Notes under the pieces: generated by a model
Database searches by the model: none
What the model was told of the DNA's origin: nothing
The model's input: only the letters and a program-made list of their open reading frames with translations
Position numbers and translations under genes: made by a program
Virus record (IMG/VR): IMGVR_UViG_3300025872_000036
Location: 62,001 to 126,000 of that record
Reading direction: 5' to 3' (one strand)
DNA: 64,000 nt
From: a virus
In this document: positions 13,696-21,231 of the stretch, one piece after another
Layout of the letters: the number at the start of each line of letters is the position of its first letter
Numbering within the stretch: position 1 is the first letter of the stretch

Positions 13696-14594
13696 TGGCT
13701 ACCATGAACCACACGGTCAGCTTTGACCGGGCTTGCGGCAAGTATGTCGCCATGTGCGATGGCAAGGTTGTCACCAAGACCAAGTCGCTGAACCGTGCGA
13801 AGCGCCTGCTCCGTATGCACCTCGACGGCCTCCGTGAGGTTGCCAAGGCTGAGGTTGATGCGGGTCTCAATTTCTCGGTGGCTGATCGGTTCACCTTTCT
13901 CGAGGCCCTGACCACGATGGTCGCGAACGGCACCTCGCCGTCGGCTATTGTCACGGGTGAGGGTGGTATCGGCAAGACGCACACCGTCACCAAGACCCTC
14001 GCCTCCATGGGCTTTGTCAATTGCATGGAGATCCCCGAGGGCGTGTCGGTGCCAACTCGCAAGACCTACACCATGGTCAAGGGCTACTCCACGCCCTATG
14101 CGCTGTACCGTACGCTGTGCGAGAATGCCGACCGCATCGTGGTGTTCGATGACTGCGACAGCATCCTCAAGGACCCGACGGCCATCAACCTGCTCAAGGC
14201 GGCGCTCGACAGCTACTCCAAGCGTATCGTCTGCTGGCAGTCCGAGGTCAAGGGCTCCGACCTGCCCACGTCCTTCGTGTTCAATGGTGGGGTGATCTTC
14301 ATCTCCAACTACACGCTGGGCACGCTGGATCAGGCCGTGCGTACCCGTGCGCTGTGCGTGGATCTGAGCATGACGGCCGACCAGAAGCTGGAGCGCATGG
14401 AGCAGATCCTGCGCGAGCCGGATTATCGCACCGACGTGTCGCTATCCATGAAGCTGGAGGCGCTGGGTGCGATCCGCGAGAACCTGTCGAAGGTCAAGAA
14501 CCTGTCGCTCCGTACGCTGAAGCAGGTGATCGACGTTCGCAAGGGCAACCGCAAGGACTGGGCCAAGCTGGCTCTGTATGTGATGTCCCAGTAA
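13695..14594 (+). CDS. P-loop (AAA-type) ATPase
   Basis: 299 residues. Walker A GEGGIGKTHT (about 87-96) and Walker B RIVVFDDCDS (about 147-156) with a following sensor-1-like IFISNY (about 203-208). This is the pattern of AAA+ ATPases found in many phages and prophages, in which a C-terminal helical region follows. Partners are not visible: no recombinase or helicase neighbours. It may load or remodel a nucleoprotein complex; this is inference. The longest gene of the GC-rich early block. Confidence 0.85.
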   Translation: MATMNHTVSFDRACGKYVAMCDGKVVTKTKSLNRAKRLLRMHLDGLREVAKAEVDAGLNFSVADRFTFLEALTTMVANGTSPSAIVTGEGGIGKTHTVTKTLASMGFVNCMEIPEGVSVPTRKTYTMVKGYSTPYALYRTLCENADRIVVFDDCDSILKDPTAINLLKAALDSYSKRIVCWQSEVKGSDLPTSFVFNGGVIFISNYTLGTLDQAVRTRALCVDLSMTADQKLERMEQILREPDYRTDVSLSMKLEALGAIRENLSKVKNLSLRTLKQVIDVRKGNRKDWAKLALYVMSQ

Positions 14595-14624
14595 CCCCTT
14601 GATCTGACACGGTAATTCCAGGGG

Positions 14625-14653
14625 TTGACAAAGTACCAATCCCTGGATATACT
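14625..14653 (+). promoter_or_regulatory. Sigma70-type promoter cassette
   Basis: TTGACA (14625-14630), 17-bp spacer, TATACT (14648-14653), with CCCTTGATCTGACACGGTAA upstream. Nearly identical over about 80 bases to the cassette at 14936. Confidence 0.9.
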
Positions 14654-14694
14654 GGTACCAAGATTGGAAAACAGGATTCGGGAAAGGAATCTTC

Positions 14695-14877
14695 ATGCTC
14701 ATTGGAATTTTGAACTACGCTACCTCTTTCATGTTGGCCTTTGCCGCCGCGTGCTGGAATCGGGGAGGCTGGGCTAATGCGTTGATCATTAGTGCGCTTC
14801 TCCTGTTGTCCTTGTTCAATCTAATCCTCGGGGCCATGCACTACCCCGGACTCCTGGTGTTGCCGCCAAAACTGTGA
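14695..14877 (+). CDS. Small two-span membrane protein
   Basis: 60 residues with two hydrophobic helices (about 3-21 and 28-52) joined by NRGGWAN. No charged residues inside the spans. Inner-membrane small protein of unknown role, expressed from its own early promoter; an effect on host membrane is possible. Confidence 0.6.
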   Translation: MLIGILNYATSFMLAFAAACWNRGGWANALIISALLLLSLFNLILGAMHYPGLLVLPPKL

Positions 14878-14935
14878 GAGGCTAACCGAAGGCACTCATA
14901 CCTAACCACTTGATCTGACACGGTAATTCCAGGGG

Positions 14936-14964
14936 TTGACAAAGTACCAATCCCTGGATATACT
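14936..14964 (+). promoter_or_regulatory. Sigma70-type promoter cassette
   Basis: TTGACA (14936-14941), 17-bp spacer, TATACT (14959-14964). Confidence 0.9.
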
Positions 14965-14994
14965 GGTATCAAGATTGGAAAACAGGAGAAACGA

Positions 14995-15456
14995 ATGGCG
15001 TTCATGGATCAGAAGCGGAAGGCGCAGCTCGCGCCTGGTATCAAGGCGGTGCTTCGGAAGTACGGCCTCAAGGGTTCGCTGAGGGTGGGCAACCACACCT
15101 CGCTGAGCCTGACCCTGACCGAGGGTTCGCTGGACCTCATCGGTAATGGGGTGGCTGTGCTCCATCGTGAGGCTGACACCTACCCGCATGATATCAAGGG
15201 CAAGTGGATGCGTGAGGCGGCTGCCTACATGCAGAAGACCCAGTCCACGGATGTCAACACCTACCATGCGAAGGATGCGTTCACGGGCGTCTGCCAGAAG
15301 GCGATCCTGGAGCTGATCGCGGCGATGAATGTGGGCAACCACGACGAGTCCGATCCTCAGACTGACTACTTCAATGTCGGCTGGTACATCCATGTGAACG
15401 TCGGTCGGTGGAACAAGCCCTACCGGTTCACCGGCGCCAATCGGAAGGTGGCCTGA
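14995..15456 (+). CDS. LPD29-like conserved protein, paralogue of 10623
   Basis: 153 residues behind an AGGAGAAACG site. Shares its start (MAFM-Q), GIKAVLRKYGLKGS, NHTSLSLTLTEGSLDLIG, STDVNTYH, SDPQTDYFNVGWY and the NKPYRFTGANRKVA end with the copy at 10623, but has a longer middle (about 63-80). GC-rich codons compared with the other copy, so one copy has adapted differently or was acquired separately. Confidence 0.7.
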   Translation: MAFMDQKRKAQLAPGIKAVLRKYGLKGSLRVGNHTSLSLTLTEGSLDLIGNGVAVLHREADTYPHDIKGKWMREAAAYMQKTQSTDVNTYHAKDAFTGVCQKAILELIAAMNVGNHDESDPQTDYFNVGWYIHVNVGRWNKPYRFTGANRKVA

Positions 15457-15458
15457 TC

Positions 15459-15641
15459 ATGACGCGCAAGCAGCGATTGGAGCAGGCCCTATCCCATCTT
15501 GGGAAGGTGGAGGATCTTCTGAATCCCAAGGGTGTCGTGCCTGGACCGGACATGCTCCTCACCTCCCTGGAGAGGACCATTGAGGAGGTGGAATACCAGC
15601 TGGCTATGCTGGAGATGGCGGAAAGTGCCAACCAGGAGTAA
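15459..15641 (+). CDS. Small helical protein
   Basis: 60 residues from ATG 15459, 2 bases after the preceding stop. Two helices (RLEQALSHLGKVEDLL and LERTIEEVEYQLAMLEMAE). Co-transcribed with the LPD29-like gene. Confidence 0.55.
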   Translation: MTRKQRLEQALSHLGKVEDLLNPKGVVPGPDMLLTSLERTIEEVEYQLAMLEMAESANQE

Positions 15642-15671
15642 CTGGTTGATTCCACTCACAAATTTCCACCC

Positions 15672-15700
15672 TTGACTAGGGTGCCAATACCAAGTATTCT
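15672..15700 (+). promoter_or_regulatory. Sigma70-type promoter
   Basis: TTGACT (15672-15677), 17-bp spacer, TATTCT (15695-15700). Confidence 0.8.
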
Positions 15701-15731
15701 GTGAACATACTGAAAGACAAAGGAGATACCA

Positions 15732-16487
15732 ATGCGTAACTATGAAATGGTTCTTATGGCCCTGAAGTCGGGCGAGACCAAGACGGCTACGGACCTCAAG
15801 GCGGAGCTGCCGGGTCTGGAGTGGTGGAACATGCACAAGTATGTGGCGCGTGCCAAGTACCTGGCAGGTGCTGAGATTGAGCTGATGAAGGCTGGCAAGC
15901 CGCTCAAGGCTGCCCGTGCGCGGGATGCTGAGACTCTGCGCCTGGTGAATGCCGACAAGTTCAAGGCCTGGTCGCCTGTCACCAAGACTGGTGGTCCGCT
16001 GTTCCGCAAGGCCAACCCGAAGGCCAAGACCCAGAAGGCCAAGGTGAAGGCTGCGAAGCCTCCGAAGCCTGCGAAGCCGACCAAGACCAAGATCCCTCCG
16101 GCGATCCAGGCGAAGCTGAATGCCCAGCATGCCAAGTCCAACTCGCTGATCGCCGCTGCGATGGCGAAGGATCCGTGGCTCGGTCGTCGTGGCCGTGTCA
16201 CCCAGGAGGCTACCAATCTGGTCAATCCGGTGGCGCCGCCCGATCAGCCCGGTCATGGTGAGCTGAAGGGTGCCAATGTCGTGGATATGATCAAGGCTGA
16301 GCTGGCTGCGACTGCGCCGGCGAAGGGTACCAAGAAGGCTGCTGCTCTTCCGCGTGGTCCGAAGGCGACGCCTGCGCCTGCTCCGGTCAAGGTCGAGCGG
16401 GTGTCGGATGTGGTGACTCCGCTGTCGGATGATCCGCTGGACATTCCGGACTTCCTCCGTATCAAGTCCACCAAGACGGAGGAGTGA
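15732..16487 (+). CDS. Ala/Lys/Pro-rich protein with N-terminal helical domain
   Basis: 251 residues behind AAGGAG. The first 60 residues (RNYEMVLMALKSGETKTATDL, then WWNMHKYVARAKYLAGAEI) look like a small winged-helix-like domain. Residues about 95-125 are a basic linker of KAK/KPAKP units, followed by a helical part and a Pro/Ala tail. The basic linker suggests DNA or RNA binding. A possible regulator of early transcription; inference only. Confidence 0.6.
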   Translation: MRNYEMVLMALKSGETKTATDLKAELPGLEWWNMHKYVARAKYLAGAEIELMKAGKPLKAARARDAETLRLVNADKFKAWSPVTKTGGPLFRKANPKAKTQKAKVKAAKPPKPAKPTKTKIPPAIQAKLNAQHAKSNSLIAAAMAKDPWLGRRGRVTQEATNLVNPVAPPDQPGHGELKGANVVDMIKAELAATAPAKGTKKAAALPRGPKATPAPAPVKVERVSDVVTPLSDDPLDIPDFLRIKSTKTEE

Positions 16488-16490
16488 GGA

Positions 16491-16641
16491 GGCGCCCAGC
16501 ACAACCCTGGGCTAGCGTGCTTCCGCGCGAATAAAGCAGGTGGTTCCTGCAGGAAGGCAAGTCTGCTCGGCGTAGGAGCGACGGTGGGATGGGCACCGCA
16601 GGTTAGCCGGACAAAGGGATCGGACTAACCACCCATCACCT
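16491..16641 (+). ncRNA. Candidate structured RNA element
   Basis: This 240-base gap after 15732-16487 holds several strong stems. GCCCAG/CTGGGC (16494-16499 / 16507-16512), GCAGG/CCTGC (16536-16540 / 16546-16550) and a two-tier hairpin at 16583-16640 that pairs GGTG..ATGGG with CCCATCACC and, inside, GGTTAGCCG with CGG-CTAACC. No U-run follows, so it is not an ordinary terminator. No known RNA family recognised. Confidence 0.4.
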
Positions 16642-16672
16642 AAGCCCTTGATCTGATTGGGCAATTCCAGCC

Positions 16673-16701
16673 TTGACAAAGTACCAATTCTCGCCTATAC
16701 T
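16673..16701 (+). promoter_or_regulatory. Sigma70-type promoter cassette
   Basis: TTGACA (16673-16678), 17-bp spacer, TATACT (16696-16701), followed by the shared leader GGTACCAAGATCGGAAA. Confidence 0.9.
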
Positions 16702-16731
16702 GGTACCAAGATCGGAAAGAGGAGAGCAGAG

Positions 16732-16953
16732 ATGGTTCGCAAGTATACCAACATGGTTCTGGAGATGGTTGAAGAGGGCATCCTGGACAAGGATGTGGTC
16801 ATCATGGCCTGCCTGAAGTACATGTCGGAGGCTGAGGTCCGTGACATGGCCGAGGCGAACGGGTTCGTCCCCGAGGATGAGGAGGAGGAGATTCGGTCCG
16901 ACTATGAGGCCAATCGCACCTATGAGCGAGTGCGAGTGGTGGCTGGGCAGTAA
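16732..16953 (+). CDS. Small acidic helical protein
   Basis: 73 residues, ATG 16732 after GGAGAGCAGAG. MVRKYTNMVLEMVEEGILDK and an acidic stretch PEDEEEEIRSDYE. No family recognised. Confidence 0.6.
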   Translation: MVRKYTNMVLEMVEEGILDKDVVIMACLKYMSEAEVRDMAEANGFVPEDEEEEIRSDYEANRTYERVRVVAGQ

Positions 16954-16983
16954 GCCCTTGATCTGATTGGGCAATTCCAGGGC

Positions 16984-17012
16984 TTGACAGAGCGTCAATT
17001 CTCGCCTATACT
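16984..17012 (+). promoter_or_regulatory. Sigma70-type promoter cassette
   Basis: TTGACA (16984-16989), 17-bp spacer, TATACT (17007-17012). Confidence 0.9.
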
Positions 17013-17042
17013 GAGTTCATGATCAAGCAAAGGGAGACGGTG

Positions 17043-17288
17043 ATGCAGACGTTCCGTGTTGATATCGACCTCGACGGCGATAGCACTATTGGCGAGTTCC
17101 TGGAGACTCTCGCGGAGTATCGCGGCTCGGCGCAAATTGTGTCCTATGACGCGGCTCCCGACGCTGGCGGTTGCCCGACGATGGTGCTGGAATTCACGTC
17201 CTATGAGGTTGCGCTGGAGTTCGCCATGGAATGGTTCGGCGAGTCGTTTGAGGATGCCAAGGAGTACGTGGAGACGATTACGGTGTAA
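17043..17288 (+). CDS. MQTFRV-family small protein, paralogue of 21293
   Basis: 81 residues with start MQTFRVDIDLDGDSTIGEFL and end EYVETITV. The copy at 21293 has the same frame of motifs (DAAPDAGG/DATPDAGG, LEFTSYE). Small alpha/beta fold, unknown function. Confidence 0.65.
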   Translation: MQTFRVDIDLDGDSTIGEFLETLAEYRGSAQIVSYDAAPDAGGCPTMVLEFTSYEVALEFAMEWFGESFEDAKEYVETITV

Positions 17289-17319
17289 CCCCTTGACCTG
17301 ACAAGGCTTTTCCAGGGCC

Positions 17320-17348
17320 TTGACAGCGCCCTGGTTTCGCCCTATACT
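17320..17348 (+). promoter_or_regulatory. Sigma70-type promoter cassette
   Basis: TTGACA (17320-17325), 17-bp spacer, TATACT (17343-17348). Confidence 0.9.
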
Positions 17349-17376
17349 GGTACCAAGATCGGAAAGGGAAACAGAG

Positions 17377-17550
17377 ATGACCAAGACCAAGACCCCGACC
17401 AGGAAGCCCCGCAAGCCCACCATCCTCTCTTCCTGGGAATGGTCACAGTATCATCAGCAGATGATCGAGTACCTCGAGGAGAAGCTGGAGCGCAGGGAGC
17501 AGAAGATCGCGCAGCTGGAACGCCAGATCGAGCGCCTGCAGGGTAAGTAA
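17377..17550 (+). CDS. Small coiled-coil protein
   Basis: 57 residues: basic N-terminus (TKTKTPTRKPRKPT), then a helix with a Leu/Ile heptad (YLEEKLERREQKIAQLERQIERLQ). A dimerising, possibly nucleic-acid-binding peptide; inference. Confidence 0.55.
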   Translation: MTKTKTPTRKPRKPTILSSWEWSQYHQQMIEYLEEKLERREQKIAQLERQIERLQGK

Positions 17551-17580
17551 CCCATTGATCTGACACGGCTTTTCCAGGGC

Positions 17581-17609
17581 TTGACAGAAGCCTGATCCAG
17601 CCCTATACT
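17581..17609 (+). promoter_or_regulatory. Sigma70-type promoter cassette
   Basis: TTGACA (17581-17586), 17-bp spacer, TATACT (17604-17609). Confidence 0.9.
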
Positions 17610-17635
17610 GGTACCAAGATCGGAAAGGGAAACAG

Positions 17636-18376
17636 ATGCAGACGAACCTCCTCACTCGCGGCAACCCCAAGGTCCTGAAGGGCGAGAGCCAGGGCTACCT
17701 GACCTTCATCCTTCACCTGGCGCCGGCGTCGCTGTCGGGCTACAACACCTGCGCCGCGGCGACTGATGGCTGCAAGCTGGCGTGTCTGAACACCGCTGGT
17801 CGTGGTGGCATTCCCAATGCTCGCCCCGTGACCGTGCAGGCTCGCAATGGTGCCATGACGGTGTCCAACGTGATCCAGGCGGCTCGCATCCGCAAGACCG
17901 TGTGGTTCTTCCAGGACCGCGTCGGCTTCATGGCTCAGCTGGTCAAGGAAATCCGTGCGGGCATCCGCTATGCTCAGAAGATGGGCCTGATCCCCGTGTT
18001 CCGTCTGAATGGCACCTCCGATCTGCGCTGGGAGAGTGTCGGTGTGGATGGTGCGCGCAATGTCATGGAGCTGTTCCCGGACGTGCAGTTCTATGATTAC
18101 ACCAAGCTGTCCAATCGCAGGGACCTGCCTGCCAACTACAAGCTGACCTTCTCCCTGGCGGAGAATAACGACCTCCAGGCGTGGGCTGCTGCTTCGGCTG
18201 GTCTGAACGTCGCTGCGGTGTTCCGTGGCAAGCTGCCCGCGACCTTCATGGGTCGCACGGTGATCAATGGTGATGACTCGGATCTGCGTTTCCTTGATCC
18301 GGTGGGTGTGGTGGTTGGTCTGAAGGCGAAGGGCAAGGCGAAGCGGGACACGACGGGCTTTGTGAGGGCTGCCTAA
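17636..18376 (+). CDS. GP88-family protein (CX6CX3C motif)
   Basis: 246 residues. The N-terminal third has TFILHLAPASLSGYNTC and the cysteine set C-x6-C-x3-C (about 41-52: NTCAAATDGCKLACLNTAGR), then basic/aromatic segments (ARIRKTVWFFQDR), IPVFRLNGTSDLRWE and FYDYTKLSNRR. This order matches the Gene product 88 family first named from mycobacteriophages, as I recall it. The cysteines could hold an Fe-S cluster or zinc. Biochemical function unknown; a TIM-barrel-like layout is possible. It has its own promoter cassette. Confidence 0.75.
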   Translation: MQTNLLTRGNPKVLKGESQGYLTFILHLAPASLSGYNTCAAATDGCKLACLNTAGRGGIPNARPVTVQARNGAMTVSNVIQAARIRKTVWFFQDRVGFMAQLVKEIRAGIRYAQKMGLIPVFRLNGTSDLRWESVGVDGARNVMELFPDVQFYDYTKLSNRRDLPANYKLTFSLAENNDLQAWAAASAGLNVAAVFRGKLPATFMGRTVINGDDSDLRFLDPVGVVVGLKAKGKAKRDTTGFVRAA

Positions 18377-18405
18377 GCCATTGATCTGATTGGGCAATTC
18401 CAGCC

Positions 18406-18434
18406 TTGACAGAGCACCAGTTTCGCCCTATACT
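18406..18434 (+). promoter_or_regulatory. Sigma70-type promoter cassette
   Basis: TTGACA (18406-18411), 17-bp spacer, TATACT (18429-18434). Confidence 0.9.
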
Positions 18435-18464
18435 GGTACCAAGATCGGAAACAAGGAGACAGCG

Positions 18465-18698
18465 ATGGCCAAGTCCAAGACCAAGTCCAAGACCAAGTCC
18501 AAGACCAAGTCCAAGACCAAGGTCTATGTCGTGCTGAATGAGTCGAAATGGCCCACGACGGTTGTGGGTGTGTTCAGTACGCGCGGCCTCGCCATGGCAG
18601 GCGCCAAGAAGGAGCGCCAGAAATGGCCGAACATCGGGATTCTTCGGATTTCCCATCACATGGTTGATAATCCCGAATGGTACGTGGGAAAGCCTTGA
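18465..18698 (+). CDS. Small protein with KSKT repeat head
   Basis: 77 residues. The head is four tandem KSKT units encoded by a near-perfect 12-base repeat (ACCAAGTCCAAG, about 18471-18520), prone to slippage. The body KVYVVLNESKWPTTVVGVFSTRGLA resembles the protein at 20211 (KVYILFVEET...HGVYATREKA). Unknown function. Confidence 0.6.
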   Translation: MAKSKTKSKTKSKTKSKTKVYVVLNESKWPTTVVGVFSTRGLAMAGAKKERQKWPNIGILRISHHMVDNPEWYVGKP

Positions 18699-18721
18699 TC
18701 TGACACAGCTTTTCCAGGGCC

Positions 18722-18750
18722 TTGACAGAGCACCAGTTTCGCCCTATACT
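18722..18750 (+). promoter_or_regulatory. Sigma70-type promoter cassette
   Basis: TTGACA (18722-18727), 17-bp spacer, TATACT (18745-18750). Confidence 0.9.
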
Positions 18751-18780
18751 GGTACCATGATCGGAAACAAGGAGACAGCG

Positions 18781-19038
18781 ATGACCAAGATCCGCTTCAC
18801 GGCCCCCTCCCCTCGCGCCGACCGCATCCACGGCCTGACCAAGATGGGTCGCGCCATCGTGGACTACTTCGCGGCTCGCCCGGGTCAGGTGATCTCCCGC
18901 ACCACGGTGGAGCTGCACCTCGCCTCGCGTGGCTTCAAGCGCCCCGCGGTCACCGCGACGGTCTGCTCGGATCTGGCCCACTCGGGTCATCTGAAGCCGA
19001 TGCCGTTCGGCATGTACCAGTTCCGCGCTGCGGCCTAA
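18781..19038 (+). CDS. Small basic winged-helix-like protein
   Basis: 85 residues, ATG 18781 after AAGGAGACAGCG. The order ILE-type helix, KMGRAIVDYFAARPGQVISRTTVELHLAS and a C-terminal hairpin suggests a winged-helix DNA-binding domain. A putative early regulator; not tied to a named family. Confidence 0.55.
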   Translation: MTKIRFTAPSPRADRIHGLTKMGRAIVDYFAARPGQVISRTTVELHLASRGFKRPAVTATVCSDLAHSGHLKPMPFGMYQFRAAA

Positions 19039-19052
19039 GGAAAGGATTGATC

Positions 19053-19163
19053 ATGCATACCATCACGTTCCTCGCTCAGTCGCTGGCTCTGGCTGGTGTT
19101 CTGTTCGCCGCTGGCGTCGGCCTGGTCGCGCTGATCGGGTTCTTCGCTGATCGCAACCGCTAA
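19053..19163 (+). CDS. Small membrane protein
   Basis: 36 residues, one long hydrophobic helix and a basic end ADRNR. AAGGAAAGG ribosome site. Its end resembles that of the 29-residue gene at 19461 (LITRNR), suggesting paralogy. Confidence 0.5.
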   Translation: MHTITFLAQSLALAGVLFAAGVGLVALIGFFADRNR

Positions 19164-19174
19164 GGAGCAAGACC

Positions 19175-19456
19175 ATGTTTAGGATCACCGAAGGCAGGGG
19201 TTTTCAGATGACGTTCGCAAACGGATGGACGGTCTCTGTCCAATGGGGTGCTGGCAATTACTGTCCGAACCACCACGTCCTTCCGTCTGGTAAGTCGGAG
19301 AGGGCTTATGAAGATATGCAGCGTAAGCTGGGCGAGGAGGGCGTGCTTGTCGCGGAGGCAGGCTGGTGGAAGGGCTCCGGTGACGTGGAGGTTAGTGGTT
19401 TCATGACGCCCGACCAGGTTCTGGCCCTCATGGTCGAGCTGGCAGCTAGGGAGTAA
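19175..19456 (+). CDS. Conserved phage protein (WTVSVQWGxGNYC)
   Basis: 93 residues after AAGGAGC. FANGWTVSVQWGAGNYCPNHH followed by a helix and FMTPDQVLALMVELAA is a layout seen in many small phage proteins (recollection). Unknown role. Confidence 0.65.
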   Translation: MFRITEGRGFQMTFANGWTVSVQWGAGNYCPNHHVLPSGKSERAYEDMQRKLGEEGVLVAEAGWWKGSGDVEVSGFMTPDQVLALMVELAARE

Positions 19457-19460
19457 GACC

Positions 19461-19550
19461 GTGGTCTGCATTTCCGTGGACACGCTGGCTCTGTTCGCAT
19501 TTGGTATCAGTCTGGTCGTGCTGGCTCGACTGATCACCCGCAACCGCTAA
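19461..19550 (+). CDS. Tiny membrane protein
   Basis: 29 residues with GTG start, a hydrophobic helix and the basic end LITRNR. Four bases after the previous stop. Confidence 0.4.
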   Translation: MVCISVDTLALFAFGISLVVLARLITRNR

Positions 19551-19560
19551 GGAGATGCAC

Positions 19561-19656
19561 ATGGATTGCCTTCAGCCGCTAGTTTTCTTTCTGACCTACG
19601 CTGCGGTGCTCGGCATCGCCGTGTGGGTTGTAATCGCCATCCGTAATGAGGAGTAA
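19561..19656 (+). CDS. Tiny membrane protein
   Basis: 31 residues after AAGGAGA: one hydrophobic helix (LVFFLTYAAVLGIAVWVVIA) and an IRNEE end. Likely inner membrane. Unknown role. Confidence 0.45.
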   Translation: MDCLQPLVFFLTYAAVLGIAVWVVIAIRNEE

Positions 19657-19660
19657 GATC

Positions 19661-19858
19661 ATGACAATGGATTCCAGGGAGCTGGCGAAGGCGCTGGCTG
19701 AGAAGGCGAAGGCTGCTTCCATTCCCTATTCGGAGTATGAGGCGAAGGTGGACTATCCGTTCGCCCTGGGCTATCTGACAGGCACCGTGCAGGATCTTCT
19801 GCTCCGCCTGTCGCCAGGCCAGCGCGAGACTATTGCGAAGCAGTACGGTATCAGCTGA
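19661..19858 (+). CDS. Small helical protein
   Basis: 65 residues, ATG 19661 behind GAGGAGTAAG. SRELAKALAEKAKAASI is close to the start of the next gene (LELAKALAENEE), as if the two genes arose by duplication of a starting segment. Confidence 0.55.
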   Translation: MTMDSRELAKALAEKAKAASIPYSEYEAKVDYPFALGYLTGTVQDLLLRLSPGQRETIAKQYGIS

Positions 19859-19868
19859 GGAGACAGAG

Positions 19869-20099
19869 ATGACCGAGACCCTGGAGCTGGCGAAGGCGCT
19901 GGCTGAGAATGAAGAGCTGCGCGTGGCCAATAAAGAGTTGGTGTTGGGTATCACCACCATAACTCTCCGCCTTCTGGAAGATATTGATCGACAGCGCGCG
20001 GAGAATGAAGGGCTGCGCGCGGAGAATGAAGGGCTGCGCGCAGAGCTGCGCCAGGCGATCAAGGAGCTGGCAGATTGTGAACAGTTCAGCGACTACTAA
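19869..20099 (+). CDS. Small coiled-coil protein
   Basis: 76 residues, GAGGAGACAGAG upstream. A continuous helix with two tandem GLRAENE units encoded by a near-perfect 18-base repeat (about 20000-20045). Resembles the coiled coil at 9911. Confidence 0.6.
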   Translation: MTETLELAKALAENEELRVANKELVLGITTITLRLLEDIDRQRAENEGLRAENEGLRAELRQAIKELADCEQFSDY

Positions 20100-20149
20100 C
20101 TCGCCGGCTCCGACCGCTAACCCCTTGATCTGACACGGTAATTCCAGCC

Positions 20150-20178
20150 TTGACATAGGCCTGATCCCACCCTATACT
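20150..20178 (+). promoter_or_regulatory. Sigma70-type promoter cassette
   Basis: TTGACA (20150-20155), 17-bp spacer, TATACT (20173-20178). Confidence 0.9.
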
Positions 20179-20210
20179 GAGTACATAAGGTGGAAACAAG
20201 GAGACGACAG

Positions 20211-20420
20211 ATGACCCAGATCCCCGCAACCAAGGTCTATATCCTCTTCGTGGAAGAGACCGCGCATGGTGGTTGGGAGTGGGAGACCCATCTCCATGGT
20301 GTATATGCGACGCGGGAGAAGGCTCAGGAGGCCCGTAAGGCTCTCGCAGCCAAGAGGGCGTTCTCGATTCGCTGCGGTGAGTGGAAGTCGCGCATCCGCG
20401 CTGTGCCTCTGCATGCCTAA
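20211..20420 (+). CDS. Small hypothetical protein related to 18465
   Basis: 69 residues: KVYILFVEETAHGGWEWE, then HGVYATREKAQEARKAL. The beta-strand/helix order matches the body of the protein at 18465. Unknown function. Confidence 0.6.
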   Translation: MTQIPATKVYILFVEETAHGGWEWETHLHGVYATREKAQEARKALAAKRAFSIRCGEWKSRIRAVPLHA

Positions 20421-20449
20421 CCCCTTGATCTGACACGGCAATTCCAGCC

Positions 20450-20478
20450 TTGACATAGGCCTGATCCCGCCCTATACT
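20450..20478 (+). promoter_or_regulatory. Sigma70-type promoter cassette
   Basis: TTGACA (20450-20455), 17-bp spacer, TATACT (20473-20478). Confidence 0.9.
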
Positions 20479-20512
20479 GAATACATAAGTTGGAAACACA
20501 AGGAGACGACGA

Positions 20513-20839
20513 ATGGCGAAGCTGCTGATCCAGACCCAGGTCTATGAGAACTACGGCGCCCATGATTGGAACGGCGAGGGCGAGTGCCCGCAGTACTGGA
20601 AGCCGAAGTTTGGTTCGGACTACGTCCTTCCCAATTTCACCGCCTTCACCGACGCGGCCTCGGTGGTCGAGGCGCTGAAGCCTCAGGTGGAGGCCAACGA
20701 CCACAGCTGGCGCGAGTGGATCATCCACTGGGAGGTGCTGGCCGATGACCAGCCGACGCCCTGGGAGGCCGACCAGCTCCGCTGGGATGGTCGAGTGACC
20801 TTCCCAGCCAAGGTCCTCACCCTCCCGGTGGCGGCCTGA
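20513..20839 (+). CDS. Conserved phage protein (QTQVYENYGAHDW)
   Basis: 108 residues after AAGGAGACGACG. LIQTQVYENYGAHDWNGEGE and CPQYWKPKFG recall a conserved family in phages and cyanobacteria (recollection). Trp-rich C-terminal half (HSWREWIIHWEVLADDQ). Function unknown. Confidence 0.65.
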   Translation: MAKLLIQTQVYENYGAHDWNGEGECPQYWKPKFGSDYVLPNFTAFTDAASVVEALKPQVEANDHSWREWIIHWEVLADDQPTPWEADQLRWDGRVTFPAKVLTLPVAA

Positions 20840-20858
20840 ACGGAACAAGGAGACAGAG

Positions 20859-21202
20859 ATGACGCAGACCTTCGATTTCGGCTTCGGCCCTGTCCCGGCT
20901 CACAAGCACCCGAATGGCGGTGGCTGGGTCGCCGACACCGCTTATGTCGCCGACACCGCTTATGTCGGGCCTGATGCTCGGGTCTTCGGCAATGCTGTGG
21001 TCGGCAGCAATGCTCGGATCTACGGCTATGCTCGGGTCTACGGCAATGCCTGGGTCTGCGACGATGCTCGGGTCGGCGACAAGGCTCTGGTCTCCGATAT
21101 GCTATAGTCAACGGCAATGCTGTGGTCTCCGGCAATGCTGTGGTCGGCGGCAGCGCTTGGGTCGGCGGCAATGCTTGGGTCACCGAGGGTACTCACACCT
21201 AA
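20859..21202 (+). pseudogene. Frameshifted hexapeptide-repeat (left-handed beta-helix) protein
   Basis: The frame from ATG 20859 gives 82 residues ending DKALVSDML, but the repeat pattern continues in the next frame from about 21108 (GNAVVSGNAVVGGSAWVGG...) to TAA 21202. One base is missing in GATATGCTATAG: GATAATGCTATA would keep the NAxV register. The repeat (A-x-V-x-x-N/D) makes a left-handed beta helix as in many acetyltransferase-like proteins, but no acyltransferase active site is seen. It is either a broken gene, a sequencing error, or a programmed shift. Confidence 0.8.
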
Positions 21203-21231
21203 CCCATTGATCTGACACGGCAATTCCAGCC

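Noticed and set aside
15489-16502. Long minus-strand ORF (337 codons) opposite 15732-16487
   Set aside because: Shadow frame caused by GC-rich codon bias; no ribosome site, Arg/Leu/His-heavy composition, and the plus frame has promoter and Shine-Dalgarno.
16491-16641. tRNA gene in the structured gap
   Set aside because: No cloverleaf, no T-loop TTCRA and no CCA-type acceptor stem could be arranged.
17603-18397. Minus-strand ORF opposite the GP88-family gene
   Set aside because: The plus strand encodes a recognisable family; the minus frame has no domain.
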